From Dipetalonema caudispina (Eukaryota > Nematoda > Chromadorea > Rhabditida > Onchocercidae): DNA of 64,000 bases. Each line of letters starts with the position of its first letter. Positions within the stretch are counted from its first letter, which is position 1. Below are positions 1-13,403 of the stretch, in pieces. The stretch is taken from contig JABVXV010000008.1 in assembly GCA_013365325.1 (NCBI GenBank), forward strand, positions 558,001-622,000, given 5' to 3'. Under the pieces are notes generated by a model. The model saw only the letters and a list, made by a program, of their open reading frames with translations. It had not been told where the DNA came from and made no database searches. Position numbers and translations under genes: made by a program.

Positions 1-184
1 CATAAAACTTTTTATTTTGTCGAAATACGAAAGTAGACAGGTTGATTTGATAAAAAAGATTGGAGAAAATTTTAATACAAGAAAATTCATCGAATATCTT
101 TCACTTTTCTCATACATTCTACTTGTTTTGTTTCGTCTCAATTTACTAAAAACATCCTCAGAAGACCCAATCATTGGCACTTAC

Positions 185-967
185 CGTTCCCTTTAAGATT
201 GAGCTCCTCCAGATAAGTAAGATGAGCAATGTCGGAAGGCAAACGAATAACCTCATTTTCACTCAAGCTTAGAATTTTCAATTTTCGGCATCGAAATAGT
301 GGCTGCAAAATTATCCATGTATTAATGTTCAGTTGGTTAGGAATCAATAAGAAGATACTACTTGCAAAATATCGGATATTTTATGGCTTCTGAGAGGTGA
401 AATTAAAAAGTCACGTTTTTTTGTTGACCTTGACATTCCTTTCCAAATCCATAGTACAGTTTTCAGGACTATGTAAATGCGCGCAAATAAAAGTGACCTT
501 GCTAGATAACAAGACTGTATAACCTTGACCTTTTGTTTACGGCATTGTATTGATAACGAGAAAAGATAAATGAGCAAGAAAAGATAATGCACAGTAAAGC
601 ATTACACTGACCATAGTAGTTGTTCAGAAAACACGGCTTTTTATTTTTACTAATTAATAAAAGATTATTATAGATCGGAAATGCGGTAGTAATTGATCGC
701 TACTTCAAGTGATCTTCATGGATGAGACACGTAAGACAACATCTCTTTGACGTTCGGTTAAGTTTCCACATTTTACATTATGAGAAAGAGAAGAGAAAGT
801 ATAACCTTATCGAGATCTTTGATGTGATTGCAGTCCAAATACATTTCTTCCAGTGTTCGCGCATTCCGATCGATATCATGCGGTATCGATTGGAGATTAC
901 ATTGTCGACGATCCAGCATGTCCACCTGCCTATTGCAGGCAAAAAAAGGTAAGCATGAAAATGGCAT
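185..967 (-). CDS. let-413: LAP-family leucine-rich repeat polarity protein (LET-413/Scribble type), 5' part only
   Basis: Two joined exons, 806-967 (54 codons from ATG) and 185-302, both with GT-AG borders and a phase-0 join. They encode the N terminus of a LAP protein, a scaffold that marks the basolateral membrane and junctions of epithelial cells. The short Cys-containing leader CNRQVDMLDRRQCNLQSIP matches the conserved LAP start, which in Scribble reads CNRHVESVDKRHCSLQAVP. The first leucine-rich repeats follow (EEMYLDCNHIKDLDK, then LKILSLSENEVIRLPSDI and LEELNLKGN). Exon 2 ends in phase 1 at a good donor, so the rest of the repeats and any PDZ domain lie left of the window. C. elegans has one LAP protein, LET-413, hence the symbol. 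The family call is firm; one-to-one orthology is inferred. Confidence 0.85.
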
Positions 968-3900
968 TCTTTAAATGCCTTTTTGAGAGTTGCAGGTAAT
1001 GCACGCGTTCAATTATCTTCTTCCTAACTACTTCGCTTCGCTAGCTGAGCGTAGAGCTTGCACTTCTTCTCCTGAAAAAAAGACAGAAGATAGTAATAAC
1101 GGATAATAAAACGAAATTTTAAAGCGAAACTAATCGAAGAAACAGGTGAGAAATAATATATCAAACAGAAACAAATGAGCATAAGCAAGATATCCGATTA
1201 TATGTCTAATATCTGACTGGGATAGATGTATGATGCAGAAAGGTTACAATCACTAGAGCTTTTCCGACAGATTCTACACAGGAACGACAGTAATAATTTA
1301 TTCAATCGTTATTACAATTATGATATATTCAATAGCTCGGGAAATATGCCGGTTTCATCTATACTTTTTGGTTGTTGTAATTAAAATGTTTGAGCACGAA
1401 AGAAAATGACATTGAAGTCCTTGTACTGTACATTACAGAACTTCGATCGATTTTAAATTATTGAGATGATTGAAATATCGAAGCAAAAAACTTGAAGTGA
1501 CGAGAATAAAATAGCTTCTGTGCTATTTTAATTCGTAGTAACTGATTAGCTCTAATTATAATTAAAATTGGTGACAGATAATGAATGAGCATATAGCAAG
1601 CAATTTAATAGTGAAACAAATGTGGTAACAATAAATATGAAGTATTAATGTATGGATGAAAAAAAAAAGACAAAAAGGGAAATTTCTCGATGGGAATAAA
1701 ATTACGAGATAAAAATACCATTAATGAAGGCGAGACTCCCGAAATTCAGCGTTTTTTTAAGAACGAAAATAATTTGCAACAAAAAGATATCGAAATGAGA
1801 TGAGATCGGAGAAAAGTCCTGTAATAAAGAAATTCCCTTGTCTCATTCTTGTCTGTTCTACTTCTCGGATAATATAAAAGTGTAGAGGAAATAAACTACA
1901 ACGTTGAGAGTGACCCTTGAAGATGAACTGAACGCACCATTATGTAATTAACAAGCATTCATTGCCATATTTAACTATTATTTAAATCATATCAAAAAGT
2001 CCAAAATTCATTTGGCTATGTTCATCCGCTAAAAACGGAACGTTTCCCAATCTTTTTATTTCCCGCTTCCTTCCGGATACTTTTCATTAGTGAGATGATC
2101 AAGGATATCAAAGAGAAAAGGAATTTCTACCGTGCTTACAATCCAGTTTATTTAGCTTCTCTTCGAATTTTTTTTCCTTACATAAAGAGGTCATTCCTAA
2201 ATTGACCGTTTCTACCTGGTCTGAACTGTTTGTAACTTTCTCCAACACAACAATTTTTATCTATCACTTTCTTGCACTGCTCAGTGATACCTTTTTGTCA
2301 ATAAGGAAGTAAAACTTTACTGGAAGCTTGCAACTTCAGGTTTTATAAACAAGTAATAGAACTAAGGTCATTCATATCCCTTAAGATGAAAATCATATGA
2401 ACTTTGTGAATATCAAGAAATAAATTTGAAGATCAGCCGAACTGATATGAAATTATGTGATATGAGCTAGGAATCTGATGACACTAACGCACTTTCATCT
2501 TTTATTAATACTAGATATGCCCATCGGCCAATTGTGATACTTCCCTCATTCGTACAAATTGTGATCCTCTCTTGTTAGCTTTTTTCAAAAAATATTTACG
2601 AGAATGTCGGAAATACCAACAACAACCGTTCTTGTGTTTCATGTATATCTTTTCATCACCACTGAATTACTACCATTACTGCCATAATTTTTTTTTTATT
2701 GAAAGGATCTCCTAAACAAATGAAAACGATGTACAGCAATACTTTTCTGATATTTATATCGGATTTGAACTAAGAATGTACACAAAAATGATTTTTGTGA
2801 AAATCTGTTTCAGAAAAAAATCGCTAAATTTTTAACCAAATTACAATAAAAAAAAAAAAAAAAAAAAACAATGTGGTTATCAGTGGAGAAGTGTCCATCA
2901 TTACGATAACTCATCTCTCATATAATTCTATCAGTTATACAACAATCGATATGCACGCCTAACAGCAAATATCAATCATTCCACTTGCAAAAGAATATTT
3001 CCTGGAAACCATGAAGATATATTATTTTATATCTGATAGCATCTTATGGCCTGAAATTTTTTATTGGCTAAGTAAAGATCATATTTTCAGCTATAATATT
3101 TATATAAGGCTTATGCTTGAAAATACTCATAGAAATGAAGTGCACAATTGAGTAACCAATGAGTTTGCGTATTTTGTGAAAGAAGACAGCTTAACTAAGC
3201 CACAAATAGTCACTTTAAATAACCATAGAATGGACAATGGTCAACTAAGTAAACCCACGTCACATTAGTCAAAGCTAGAAATATTTATTCAGATGTGATG
3301 TTACGAAGGAAATGATAATATTGGTAAATTAATACATGAAACAATACAATTGGAATCAACTTTGTAATGACCACAGCTCTTCTCTTAGAATATAAGAAAT
3401 TTTGTGAGAAGTAACCGTACATTTTTACAGAAAATTTCTTCTGTGTTGGATTCGATTACTCTGCATGATTTCATTCTTTGTCACCAATGAAGGAGTTCTG
3501 TTTCCTTGAATTGCTCTGTTTGTATCACTTTGATCGCAGAATACATGCATAACTCAAATGAGTAGGTAATTCGTCGGAGGATTACAAAAATTCCATAAAT
3601 TGTAAGTAAAACATAAAAAGAAGAAGGTATAAGGTATGGATTTCGAGATGTTTCAGTACTTTTTTAATTGCGTTATTGAATCCTTAAAGTTTACTGGAGT
3701 TTTGTTTATCTTGAATTGTGAAATTATTGATTTAAAAATCATTGGAGATAAAATTGAAATAGGTTGAGGAATGAAAAATTTAAGAGTACTATTGTAAGGA
3801 GTTAACTCTGGGATTAAGATTCAATCTTCTTTTTTATGGTAGCGCTCATTAATGCTTGAGCGGTATTGCTCTCCTACAAAGGATAACATTTTCGCATAAT

Positions 3901-6900
3901 GTATGATAATCAGATAGTAATATATCTTTTGATTTCGATTGTACATTTTTTTTTTTTTGTTCATTCTACTGACTATAATCCCGCTGCGCATGATGAAGTT
4001 AAATGATAAGATATTTCTTACTCTTTTGTGATTTAATTAAATTCAGATCAAGTGTTGAAATAAACACATAGAATGTTGATACGTATTCGTGCCTTCAATC
4101 CCCAAATCAAATTTTGCAAAAGGGTGCACAGAAACATTAATGAAACAAGAAAGTGCAAGAAAATAAATTCTTAATCACACCAACCAGCATATATCCTCCC
4201 CATTTTCCTTAGAGAAAAAGGAGAGAAAGGGTAATCAGATTTAAGTTTGAAGAAGTTAGTAAATCGAATCAAAAAGTCGCATGTGTAGTTTTGTGTGTGT
4301 AGCATTATTTCCCGATAAAGTAATAGATAGAGAGAAAGAATGCAGGTTGAAATTTGGGTAAATTACTCATAAAGAATTGGATTTAAAGCTATCAAAACAG
4401 CAACAAAATAGATCATCTCGTGATTCCACGTTTGTAAAAAATTTCTTCTCACGGATAGAATTAATATTATTATATTTTAAAGAAAAAGAGAAAGCGAGAA
4501 GAAAATAAAGAGATAACTTGAAAAAAGAGGTGAAAAAAAAATAATGGCAATATTCAGATAATTTGAGAGAGAGAAAATATCTCAAATGAAGAACAAGAGG
4601 ATTTAAGAGTGAAGTACATAGTGATGGGAAGAACAAATTCAACGAATACTACAAGATGATGAAGAAAGGAAAGAAATCTGATGGTTCATTCAGATGAAGA
4701 CAAGAAAAATGATAGCCACAAAAGAATCATCTTGTAACAATTAGCTTATTCTCAATCATTTTCAAAGAGAATTTAATTGCAAAATGTAAACGAAAATGCT
4801 TGTTAAAGGCATTTGTTAATATTTCTGGATAGCTTTAATACTAATGAAAGGAATCATCTCACAATATTATTCTACCTTTAGAGAATGAATGAATCGCTAT
4901 TAAATGATGATAAGTGCCCTTATCATCAGAATTAAGTGATATCACAGTTCACGTTATCCTTAACTAGTTCATTCCCTCTTACCAAATTTTCTGATCTTGA
5001 ACATAAAATAATTGAAATCATCAGGAATAATTAAAAATCGTATGACTATTCACAATATGATAAATGAATTGTGGAAGTGTAAAATTATATAAAGGGATTA
5101 AAGAATTAGATGAGCATTAAAAATAGTATGAATAGCTAAGGAACATCCACAACATTAGATATTTAAAAATACTTCATAAGCTACTACTAAATAATACTTA
5201 AAAGTACAAGTTTAGCTGTCCCCATATAATAATAGGAATCAAAGGTTAAAACATCTTATCAGTTTAATTTATCAGTTTCAGCATTTCAGCACCATAAATA
5301 GTGAATTTTCCAGCGGACAGCAGGCAATCATTCAACATGACAAATGACGACCTCGAAACAATGTTTGGTAAAGATGCTCTGCTTCTGCTACAGCAAACAT
5401 ATATATTAAAGAGTGGGAAGTTGTACTTTTCAGGGTAAGGATAAGAAGTTAAAAGAAGCACAAGCAAAAGGTAAAAGAAAATTATGTAGTAATACTAACT
5501 AAAAGACAAGAGATATTCTAACATTAAATGTTGTGATACGAGCTAGATGCTTAACAAATGAACGGTGCAAAACTGTAAATTAGTGAAGTTAATTGAAATG
5601 CTGAAGAAATTGAAACTTTAGGAAGAAGAAAGATTGAAGCATGTCTGAAAAGAAATGAGAAACGAATGCACGGACATTCCTCATTCCCCCGGTTGTTCAA
5701 TATTTTATGAGAAATAATGCTAGCCAATATTTCCTTGATAAATGCTATAAGTCCCAAAAGATACCTTCTGTATTCTTTTTGCGCACTTCTTTTGGCTCAT
5801 ATTTTGCCATTTGCCTCTTTTCAAGATCGCTTTCAAAAACATTTGTATTTTCCAAGAAAAAAAAAAAAAAAAAAGCAACTAATTCTATTCTTATCACTCC
5901 GAATAGTTCCCATTTACTTTATCACTGATCTCCTGGACTAATCTCATTCTTGTCTTACTTCAATCTAAGTCCTTCCACAAATAGATGCTAAGCAGATCTT
6001 TTATATTTATTAAATAATAAACAGTATAGTGTTAGAGGGTTAGAAAAGGCTACCTGTGTTCCGCAAATGAAAGTCAATATGAAAAATAGAAAAAACCGAA
6101 TTGAATCAAAAATTTGAAATGAAAATTTGCACTATGAAAAGTGAGAAGATGGGAATTAAAAAAAAGCAAGAAAGTCTACCTTGACAGGTGTTCCGTTATA
6201 TTGACGGAAAGAGTACCTAAAGCCGCTCAACACTTTATCGATTAATTAAAATACCTTAGTTTCTGGTGATAATTGTAAATTTTCGAGTAATTCCTCAAGT
6301 TAATAGTCCCCTAATGCATTCACTATATTTCTTCCCCTGTTGTCCGAGATAAAACTGTCAATTACAAGCTTTTAATAGATATTTCGGGAAAACATCAAAC
6401 AAGTCAACTAATGGATGTGGAATCAATACATGTCAGAATTTAACTTTACATGAAAAGAAGTTCTAAGCATAACTGACAACATCATGTCAAGAGTTGAATT
6501 TCTTCACTAGTCCTTTCCATTTCAATTTAATAAAAATGGCTGTTAAAAATAAAAAAAAAGGACAGAGACTTCGGATGGATCTAAAGCACAATTAAATAGC
6601 TTATTATTATGACCACTAATAAAAAACCAACAAGTTAAGATGCTACTAATGCATACATAAAATCAATAGATATCAATTGATCATAAAGTTACAGGTAAAC
6701 TTTTCGGTAAAACGAAAAAACAGTAACTAACTGCTTTTTGGGGAATTATTCAGAAGCTGGAATGATTGGGTATGCATATCCATAGGGATAAAACTAATTC
6801 AAATATCCCATCTTTTGTGCTCTTTTTTTTTTTTTAGGAAGTTAAACTTCTTGTGAAATGCTACGTAAAAATAAAATAAGATAGACTTTCAATTAATAAG

Positions 6901-9895
6901 AAAAGCAAAAAATACAAAATATGAAAGTCATTTGACTATTTAATCAGTAGCTATTAGATGACGTTAGTTATTATATTCATTAAAATAATTGAATCGCTAC
7001 TAAAGAGAGGAATATGTTGCTGAGCTTTTTTCTATCTTCATTATAAGATAGAAAATCCATCTTTGAAATAAGTAATGGTTTATTGAAGTTGCAAATAAAT
7101 GCGGTGTCAATAAAAGAAATCACAGACAATAATCAATAGAGAATGATGAGCAGTAATATGTCCTTATTGTAGCAGCAACAATTCAATCTTACAGTTAACA
7201 AAGCATAGTGTCGTAAATCGATAGCCTTATGACTGTGTGTGTGTGTCTGTCTGTCTGTCTATGTATGTATGTATGTATGTGTGTGTGTGACAGACAGAAG
7301 GACTACAGAGATAGCTCATGCACAAGATATTGACGAATCGATAGAGAATATGATGTAAATGTGAATAGATGAGGAGATTCAGACACATATGTAAAAAGAG
7401 AATGAGGAGAAAAAGCCAAGATGAGGATGAAAGGAATGAGGGCTATGTTGGCTAGAGAGGTATGGAGAAAGGATGGTGACAGGTTAATTGGATAGGGCCT
7501 GTGTGTTCTGGTGACATTGTCGTTACTTGGTGTCGTGGGTGACATCATTGTAATACCAGTTTTGCTGTCCTTTCCTCTTCTATCTTTGCAAATGGTTGTA
7601 TTAAATGACATTATAACTGCATGCTTGCAATGTCCAGCAATGCTTGGCTTGTTACCGATCTGCAAACATGCATTGGTACCGTTGAAGAGAGAGTGGTAAT
7701 GTGATGAAGAGGGCGATAACTATTCGTTAATAACCAAACGGAAATGAAAGAGGTCGAGTTTGAGTAATGAGCATTCTCTTCCTAATTAAATGTTGACCAT
7801 TATTTAATTTGGAATTGTGGAAAGAGGAGAAAGAAGGGATCTTGCATGAGACCAGTCCTTATATATATTCAAAATGTGAGATATTCAATGATACTGCAAA
7901 TGTCATCTCTTTACATTGAATTTTTTGTGACTAATCAGTAAAGTAAACTTATCATATAAGCAAACTTCACTTCTTGTTGCAGTTTGCCGATAGCTTTTGT
8001 TGCATTGTTTACGAGTTTTGTAATTTTGTTAGAGAATGTCAGCAGAAGATGAGTGCTTTTTACATAAGTTTTTGAGGAGATGGTATTTATGCTTTCTGAT
8101 AAGAGAAGATCCCAACGTAGTCATATAATCCAGGTAGTACATCATTAATCTATTTGCTTATATCGTCGTTTGGTTCTTCTGATATTTTTTTCAGCACGGA
8201 ATCTCTACACGTTTAAGAAATGATCAGTTGAGTATAAAGGATACAAGAACTCTTTCATTTAATGGAACGAATAAGGCTTTAATACCTGCATATCACATTA
8301 CATGGCAAATTGCATCATTGATCATTGATCTTAAAGATTTCAATAAAAAGTACACTTCTGCATCCACTTATCATACTACACAATATAGCAGGATTGTTAA
8401 TCAGTTTGTGCCACTTATCACTGATCATCGAAACTGATTAGTGATCAAAACCAGAGCTGCATTTTGGCAACGCACTGCATTTGTTATTCTTGAGAATGAT
8501 CAAGCATTTTAAGGGTTCTTTTCATGGCTTTAAGTTACTGTGCTTTATATTCAAACTTATCTTAGTTGAACTCCATAAACTGCAAATGTTAATCGTTAAT
8601 AATCTTAAAAACAAAGATAAACATCGTGTACTTAACATTTCACTTCTTTCAGCTTAGTCCAGACCTCCTCGTTTGTGTTCCTCATCATTCTGAAAACTTT
8701 TTTACTCAGCCAGGAGAAATATGTCATCGTTTACGCAGGGACATCCATGTGAATCCTTACGAAAATAAAACCTAGTTTACGTTGCAACTACTTCGCATCC
8801 AGTTAATTCTTTCGAATCAAAAATAAACTAAAACACAAAAGCAATACTGCTTCAAAGACATTTTTATTGAAATATAGAAGTGCAGTTTAAAAAAAACGGA
8901 TGAACAATTGCTGTACAGGAAGGTTATATAAATATTGCATTAATCATAATATACCGGGAACAGCTACTTTTTATTGCATGTGAATAGAATAAAATGATAG
9001 TGACGGATATGATGCTGCCAGTGGAAGTGCTCTCACAGTAAATCGCAATTATCGGACAATCGAGATCGTCTGCCTCATCAAACATCACTACTCAAAATTT
9101 TCACTATCACAGATTCACATAGATTTTTTTAAAATTACTGCCAAGCATTAGTAGCAACTTTATACATAGTTAAAGAGTTAGGACGAGAACCCATGTCTTA
9201 CTTCTGTCAGTAATATCATAAAGCATGCTGCTGATGCACGCAATCAATCATATCATTATTCCACATGATTGCAGTGGAAAATACGTCTGGACTGTGACAT
9301 TCACCACTTTGAAATATAAAAATCCAAGAACGTTATATATATATATATATTTACAAAACAAGAAAGACAGATGTTATATAACATTAAAACCTACATTTCT
9401 GTTTACATATGCGCGTGTCGATAATAAAAATTACTGTGCTTCAAATAAAGTGCAATAATTTTTGGTCTCCTTTGGAGAGAGAAAATTGAAGAGGGTTCCA
9501 CTCCAAAATAAAATTGAAATTAGTCACACAATGTCTCGGAGAATGTCGGAGCGTACAGTTACCCGTTCATGATATAATCTCTACATAAAGTCACAGAGAA
9601 TTATGAAATATAGGTAGCAAAGAATTATATGTAGCTCACCAACAATAAGAATGATACAGAACAACAAAACTTCCTATTAGAATAAACTATGTTGAAAATT
9701 TTCGCCAACTTTGACAAATTTTAGCGCATCGCAACTGACTGCAGCTGTTTAACAGGAAGCTAACCACAGTGTTATCACGTTCGCTAATTCTCCGGTCAAA
9801 AATAATCGTTATATATAAATTATATTCCACCGGTAATACGAAGAAACACTGGAATGAAAAAAAAAAAAAACCATAACGAATACAACCTTGGCAAA
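968..9895. other. long gene-poor interval
   Basis: About 8.9 kb between the LAP gene start and the KICS2 stop. I find no run of exons that joins in frame and no recognisable protein. The interval is AT-rich, with several poly-A tracts (near 2848-2868 and 5857-5874), a dinucleotide/tetranucleotide microsatellite at 7234-7289 and an AT run near 9335. A less AT-rich stretch around 7303-7699 is open on both strands but matches nothing I know. Part of the interval is probably promoter and untranslated exon for the LAP gene. Confidence 0.5.
7234..7289. repeat. compound microsatellite (GT)n-(CTGT)n-(ATGT)n-(GT)n
   Basis: A run of GT repeats passes into four or five CTGT units, then ATGT units, then GT again. 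It is simple-sequence DNA in the gene-poor interval. No function is implied. Confidence 0.9.
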
Positions 9896-12626
9896 TTAAT
9901 ATCTTTGAAAATGCAAAATAGTTTTCCTGGAGAACGATCCATGTTCACCTATCTGTGAGGGCAGCAAAATTAAAAATGCATCAATACAATCTATATGAGA
10001 ATCAATACAACCTATATGAGACTATACGTCTAATGAGGTTATTCTACATCAATTCTGTCTAAGTTCATTGAGAAAAACCAAAGAAAAATTTTCCCCAAAG
10101 TTTATGCTTATCCCGTCTTTATATGAATTTTGATTTGTGCAAATTCCTATTTCTATTCATCAACAAAACACGGAAAGTTAAAAGTCATACCCTGGACAAA
10201 AGTTGATCATAGCAGTATGTGATGCGATCTGTTCTAGACTTTTTAGCACCTGCTTCTTGTATAAGTATGGAAATCGACGGAAGCAGTACATCCACTTCTT
10301 TCGCTTCACCACCTAATTTCAAAAAGATCAAGAATTTTTTCCGCAGTTCACCTTCGCCATTATCAAGGTCTGCAGCGGAGCCATAACCAATAACTGAAAA
10401 CATAGTTCTGGAATTATTTATTTTTCAAATATAAAATTACAGGGAAAGTAAACAGATAACACAGAAGACATTTAGAACACTCTAGAAAAGGAAAAGGATA
10501 CAAAAGTAGATGTCAGATACAGCTACAAAGGGAAGAGGAATTTAAAATATGGATGATGACGAATTTATTTGAGTTTACTAAATTTGGAATTTGAAGTATT
10601 TAACTCAAAATTTTCGAACTTAAAAAAAAATAGAAATGGAGGAAACAGGGAAAATTGATTAAAATAATGAAAAATAAACAAACAACTAATAGCTGGTAAA
10701 ACAAACAAGGAGATATATCTGGAGCATTGCAACGATTAGCAATTAAAAGAATAAATAAGGGCTCCATTCTGCGTTGAAATGCAGCGAATATTTGAACAAA
10801 ATTCGGTGATTTCATAGCATTAATTGTATGATCAAAGTCGACTGCTGAGCACATTGGTTGTAGTGAATCATGAAAATACAGAGAGAACTTCGCCAATAAT
10901 AACATGTAAAATTCATAAGTCCAGCTGCACAGTCTCAAAGGAGAACACTGAACCTGAGATCCTGGAATGGTAATGTTAAAACCTTATCACAAAAAAGATA
11001 CTGTAAAGCAAATTTCCTACGACTTTAAAGTAGACATTTGAACGAAAAAGCTGATAAGTGCAATTTTAAAATGTGAATCGTTACCGAAGCCGAAAAACTT
11101 GACTGTTGCTTTGGTCTGCATGTGTTTATAACCGACAGAACTGAACCACAACCGAAGTTTAACATGAGCATTCTTCAACTTAATCAATGACTGTAAGAAC
11201 TGAAATACATTGAATAATACTTCCAAACAGTCAAACTGCTAAACTTATGTAAAGAAATCCTTATTCACAAAAATCTACATTTTAATACAAATAGTTGAGA
11301 ACAATTTTACGAAACGACAAAACACAGAACCTCACATCGTATGAGAGTTAGCTGTACTTCCAAAAGTAGTTTCATTGCCGCTATTTCGTTAGCGACGAAA
11401 GTAAATAAAGACGTAAGCGACTCGTGGTTAACTAAAAGCATCAGTAAATGTTCGACCGATGAAAGGACTGTTGTCAACGCCATTAGTTCACTTGGAAGAC
11501 CAAAATCTGAATGATTTGTATAATTAGACTGAAATTCTTGAATAATATAAAATGCAGGCACTGTACATGAAAAGTTAAAATTGAAATGCTTTTGCAACAG
11601 GAGAATAAAATAACAAGTTCGAAATAATGTTACTTTCAACTAGAAATGAATTGTAAACATTGATCATTGAAACTCTAGCACTGGTGAAGTCAATTAAACG
11701 TCGTCTGATATCCTCTGCTGCTGAAATTTTAGTATTTCCCAAGACATCATCCATTCGACATAGTTCAGCTCTAAAATATAACGAAGTGGACCATTTTTAC
11801 GGACCCATGAGAAGACTTTCAAGATTTCAAAAAAAAAAAGAAAATCCGTGACAATAATTGTTTTTATTGTATAGTATGATTACTAAGATAATGTTAAATT
11901 TAAAGCAATTCAAACTAGCCACTCCAACAACTAGAACTAAAATCCCATACGATTTTGATAAACAGCGATATTGAGGCATTTCTTCAACCATATTAAGTTT
12001 CAAGCTCTCTACTTGAAAAAATTTTGTTCATCCAAATTCAAATTAAGAAAACAACGTTAGATACGTAAAGGATTAGATGGAAAGGTCACTTGATTTGTGT
12101 GTAAGTTAACAGCAGAGTGCTTTCTCGTCGGAAAAAGGCCTTCGGTACCATAAAATTTAGGGAATAATATGCGCTCTCCGCTTTTACTATCTAAAACATA
12201 AAACTTTCAGTTGCGACAGACATCCCCTTCCCAGAATCTTCAACTGTTATGAAATGTTAATGAAACAACCTGAATGCAAGCAGAAAGGAGTAAATGGCAA
12301 AGAGAATCTTCGGCACTTGCTGATATTGGGACCCGTGTTCCTCGAAACGATTCAATCAATCCTCGAGCATCATCAAAACGAGCTTTACTCATCGCCGTAC
12401 CGAATCGCTGAAAATTTTAAGCGAATAACAAACTAGCTATATATATATATATGTTAGGTCAAGAAGGCATGTATCAAAGATGAGGAAAAGAAAGGTTTTA
12501 AAAGAAAGAAACATAGAAAATAAAATATACCCGAAGAAGAGGACAAAGATCGTTGCCAATAAGGGGATCTATACAAGCAATATCTGCTGCTGTTGCCAAA
12601 CAGGTAAGTGCTGTCTCCGATGTCAT
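9896..12626 (-). CDS. KICS2: KICSTOR subunit 2 (C12orf66/KICS2) orthologue
   Basis: Nine exons: 12531-12626, 12270-12407, 12090-12190, 11641-11770, 11331-11528, 11085-11199, 10707-10961, 10191-10393, 9896-9952. Together they give 430 residues, against 446 in human KICS2. KICS2 is part of KICSTOR, which holds the GATOR1 complex on lysosomes so that amino-acid shortage can switch off mTORC1. Matching landmarks in order are VKAESAYYSL with the following FFRRES (human AAEKVYHSL, FFSRKDS), a helical middle ending LKNAHVKLRLW (LHSAHTKLQTW), and MLLLAKFSLYFHDSL (MLLAKFSFYFHEAL). A phase-2 join (AA|A, Lys) across 12090/11770 supports the model. The last two exons are far less alike and rest mainly on open frame and total length. 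The exon-7 donor at 10707 is a phase-based choice. It is divergent from the Porcupine gene. Confidence 0.87.
9980..10021. repeat. two-copy 21-bp tandem repeat
   Basis: Two adjacent near-identical units beginning ATCAATACAA and ending TATATGAGA, with one T/C difference. The repeat lies in the last intron of the KICS2-like gene. Confidence 0.8.
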
Positions 12627-13403
12627 CGTTGTACCTCTCTAAGTTAAACTCACTGCCAATTAACTTTACTCAAAATATATCGCATTCCATCTTTACTCTT
12701 TCCTTAATCGGTGGCACCAATGTAGACTTTGAGATATGTTAAGTAGTTCTTTGTGTTATATGAATTTATGGTCAGAAGTATCTTCTTGAAGTTAATTTCG
12801 CACTCTACGTCACAATATCATACTTCTGATTTCCCACATATCAATGTAATATTGCAAGTAATGGTTGTAAATCATGCATATTATCGCAGTGGGCAAGTTA
12901 ATGCATGCAAACTTATATATCATCATTAAAATCACATTGTAGACAATATTCGGATGTTGAAAATGAGAAATTATCAAGAAGAACCGTCCCAATGCTTCCA
13001 ACTATAATCATACAGTCAAGAAGGGTCATTTGATCCGTTGGAAAGAACGATTTCTTGTTGTTTCTTTTGTTGACAGAACGGTACGTTGCACATCCAATCA
13101 TTCCTACCTCGTTAAACAGTTCAATTGAATCTGTTTAGTTTTGAATAAATCCTTGTAAAGTTAAATCAATCCATCTTAGGTATGATATGATCACTTTAAA
13201 TTTCAAATAATTCACCTAATTGTGTAATGATTTACTAACGTATATTATAGAACACAATTTGTATAATTACTTTGAACTGCAGTAAGCCATTCTTAGTGGA
13301 GAGGACCACAAAAAGGAACTTTAAGATGCCCATGCATTTGTTAAGACAATTTATTTCTTCAGAAGTGGCAACTAAACTATTTTGCAAATCAAACTGCAGC
13401 AGG
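12627..13403. promoter_or_regulatory. divergent intergenic region between KICS2 and Porcupine, with a possible trans-splice acceptor
   Basis: About 780 bp separates two start codons that point away from each other, so promoters for both genes probably lie here. A TTTCTTCAG sequence ending about 45 nt before the chosen Porcupine ATG could be a spliced-leader acceptor. I see no coding exon. The Porcupine frame stays open upstream to about 13272, so a longer N terminus with an ATG at 13326 is possible. Confidence 0.4.

Noticed and set aside
2848..2868. Poly-A tract as a retroposed gene end
   Set aside because: There is no coding remnant or target-site duplication beside it, and similar tracts recur throughout this AT-rich window.
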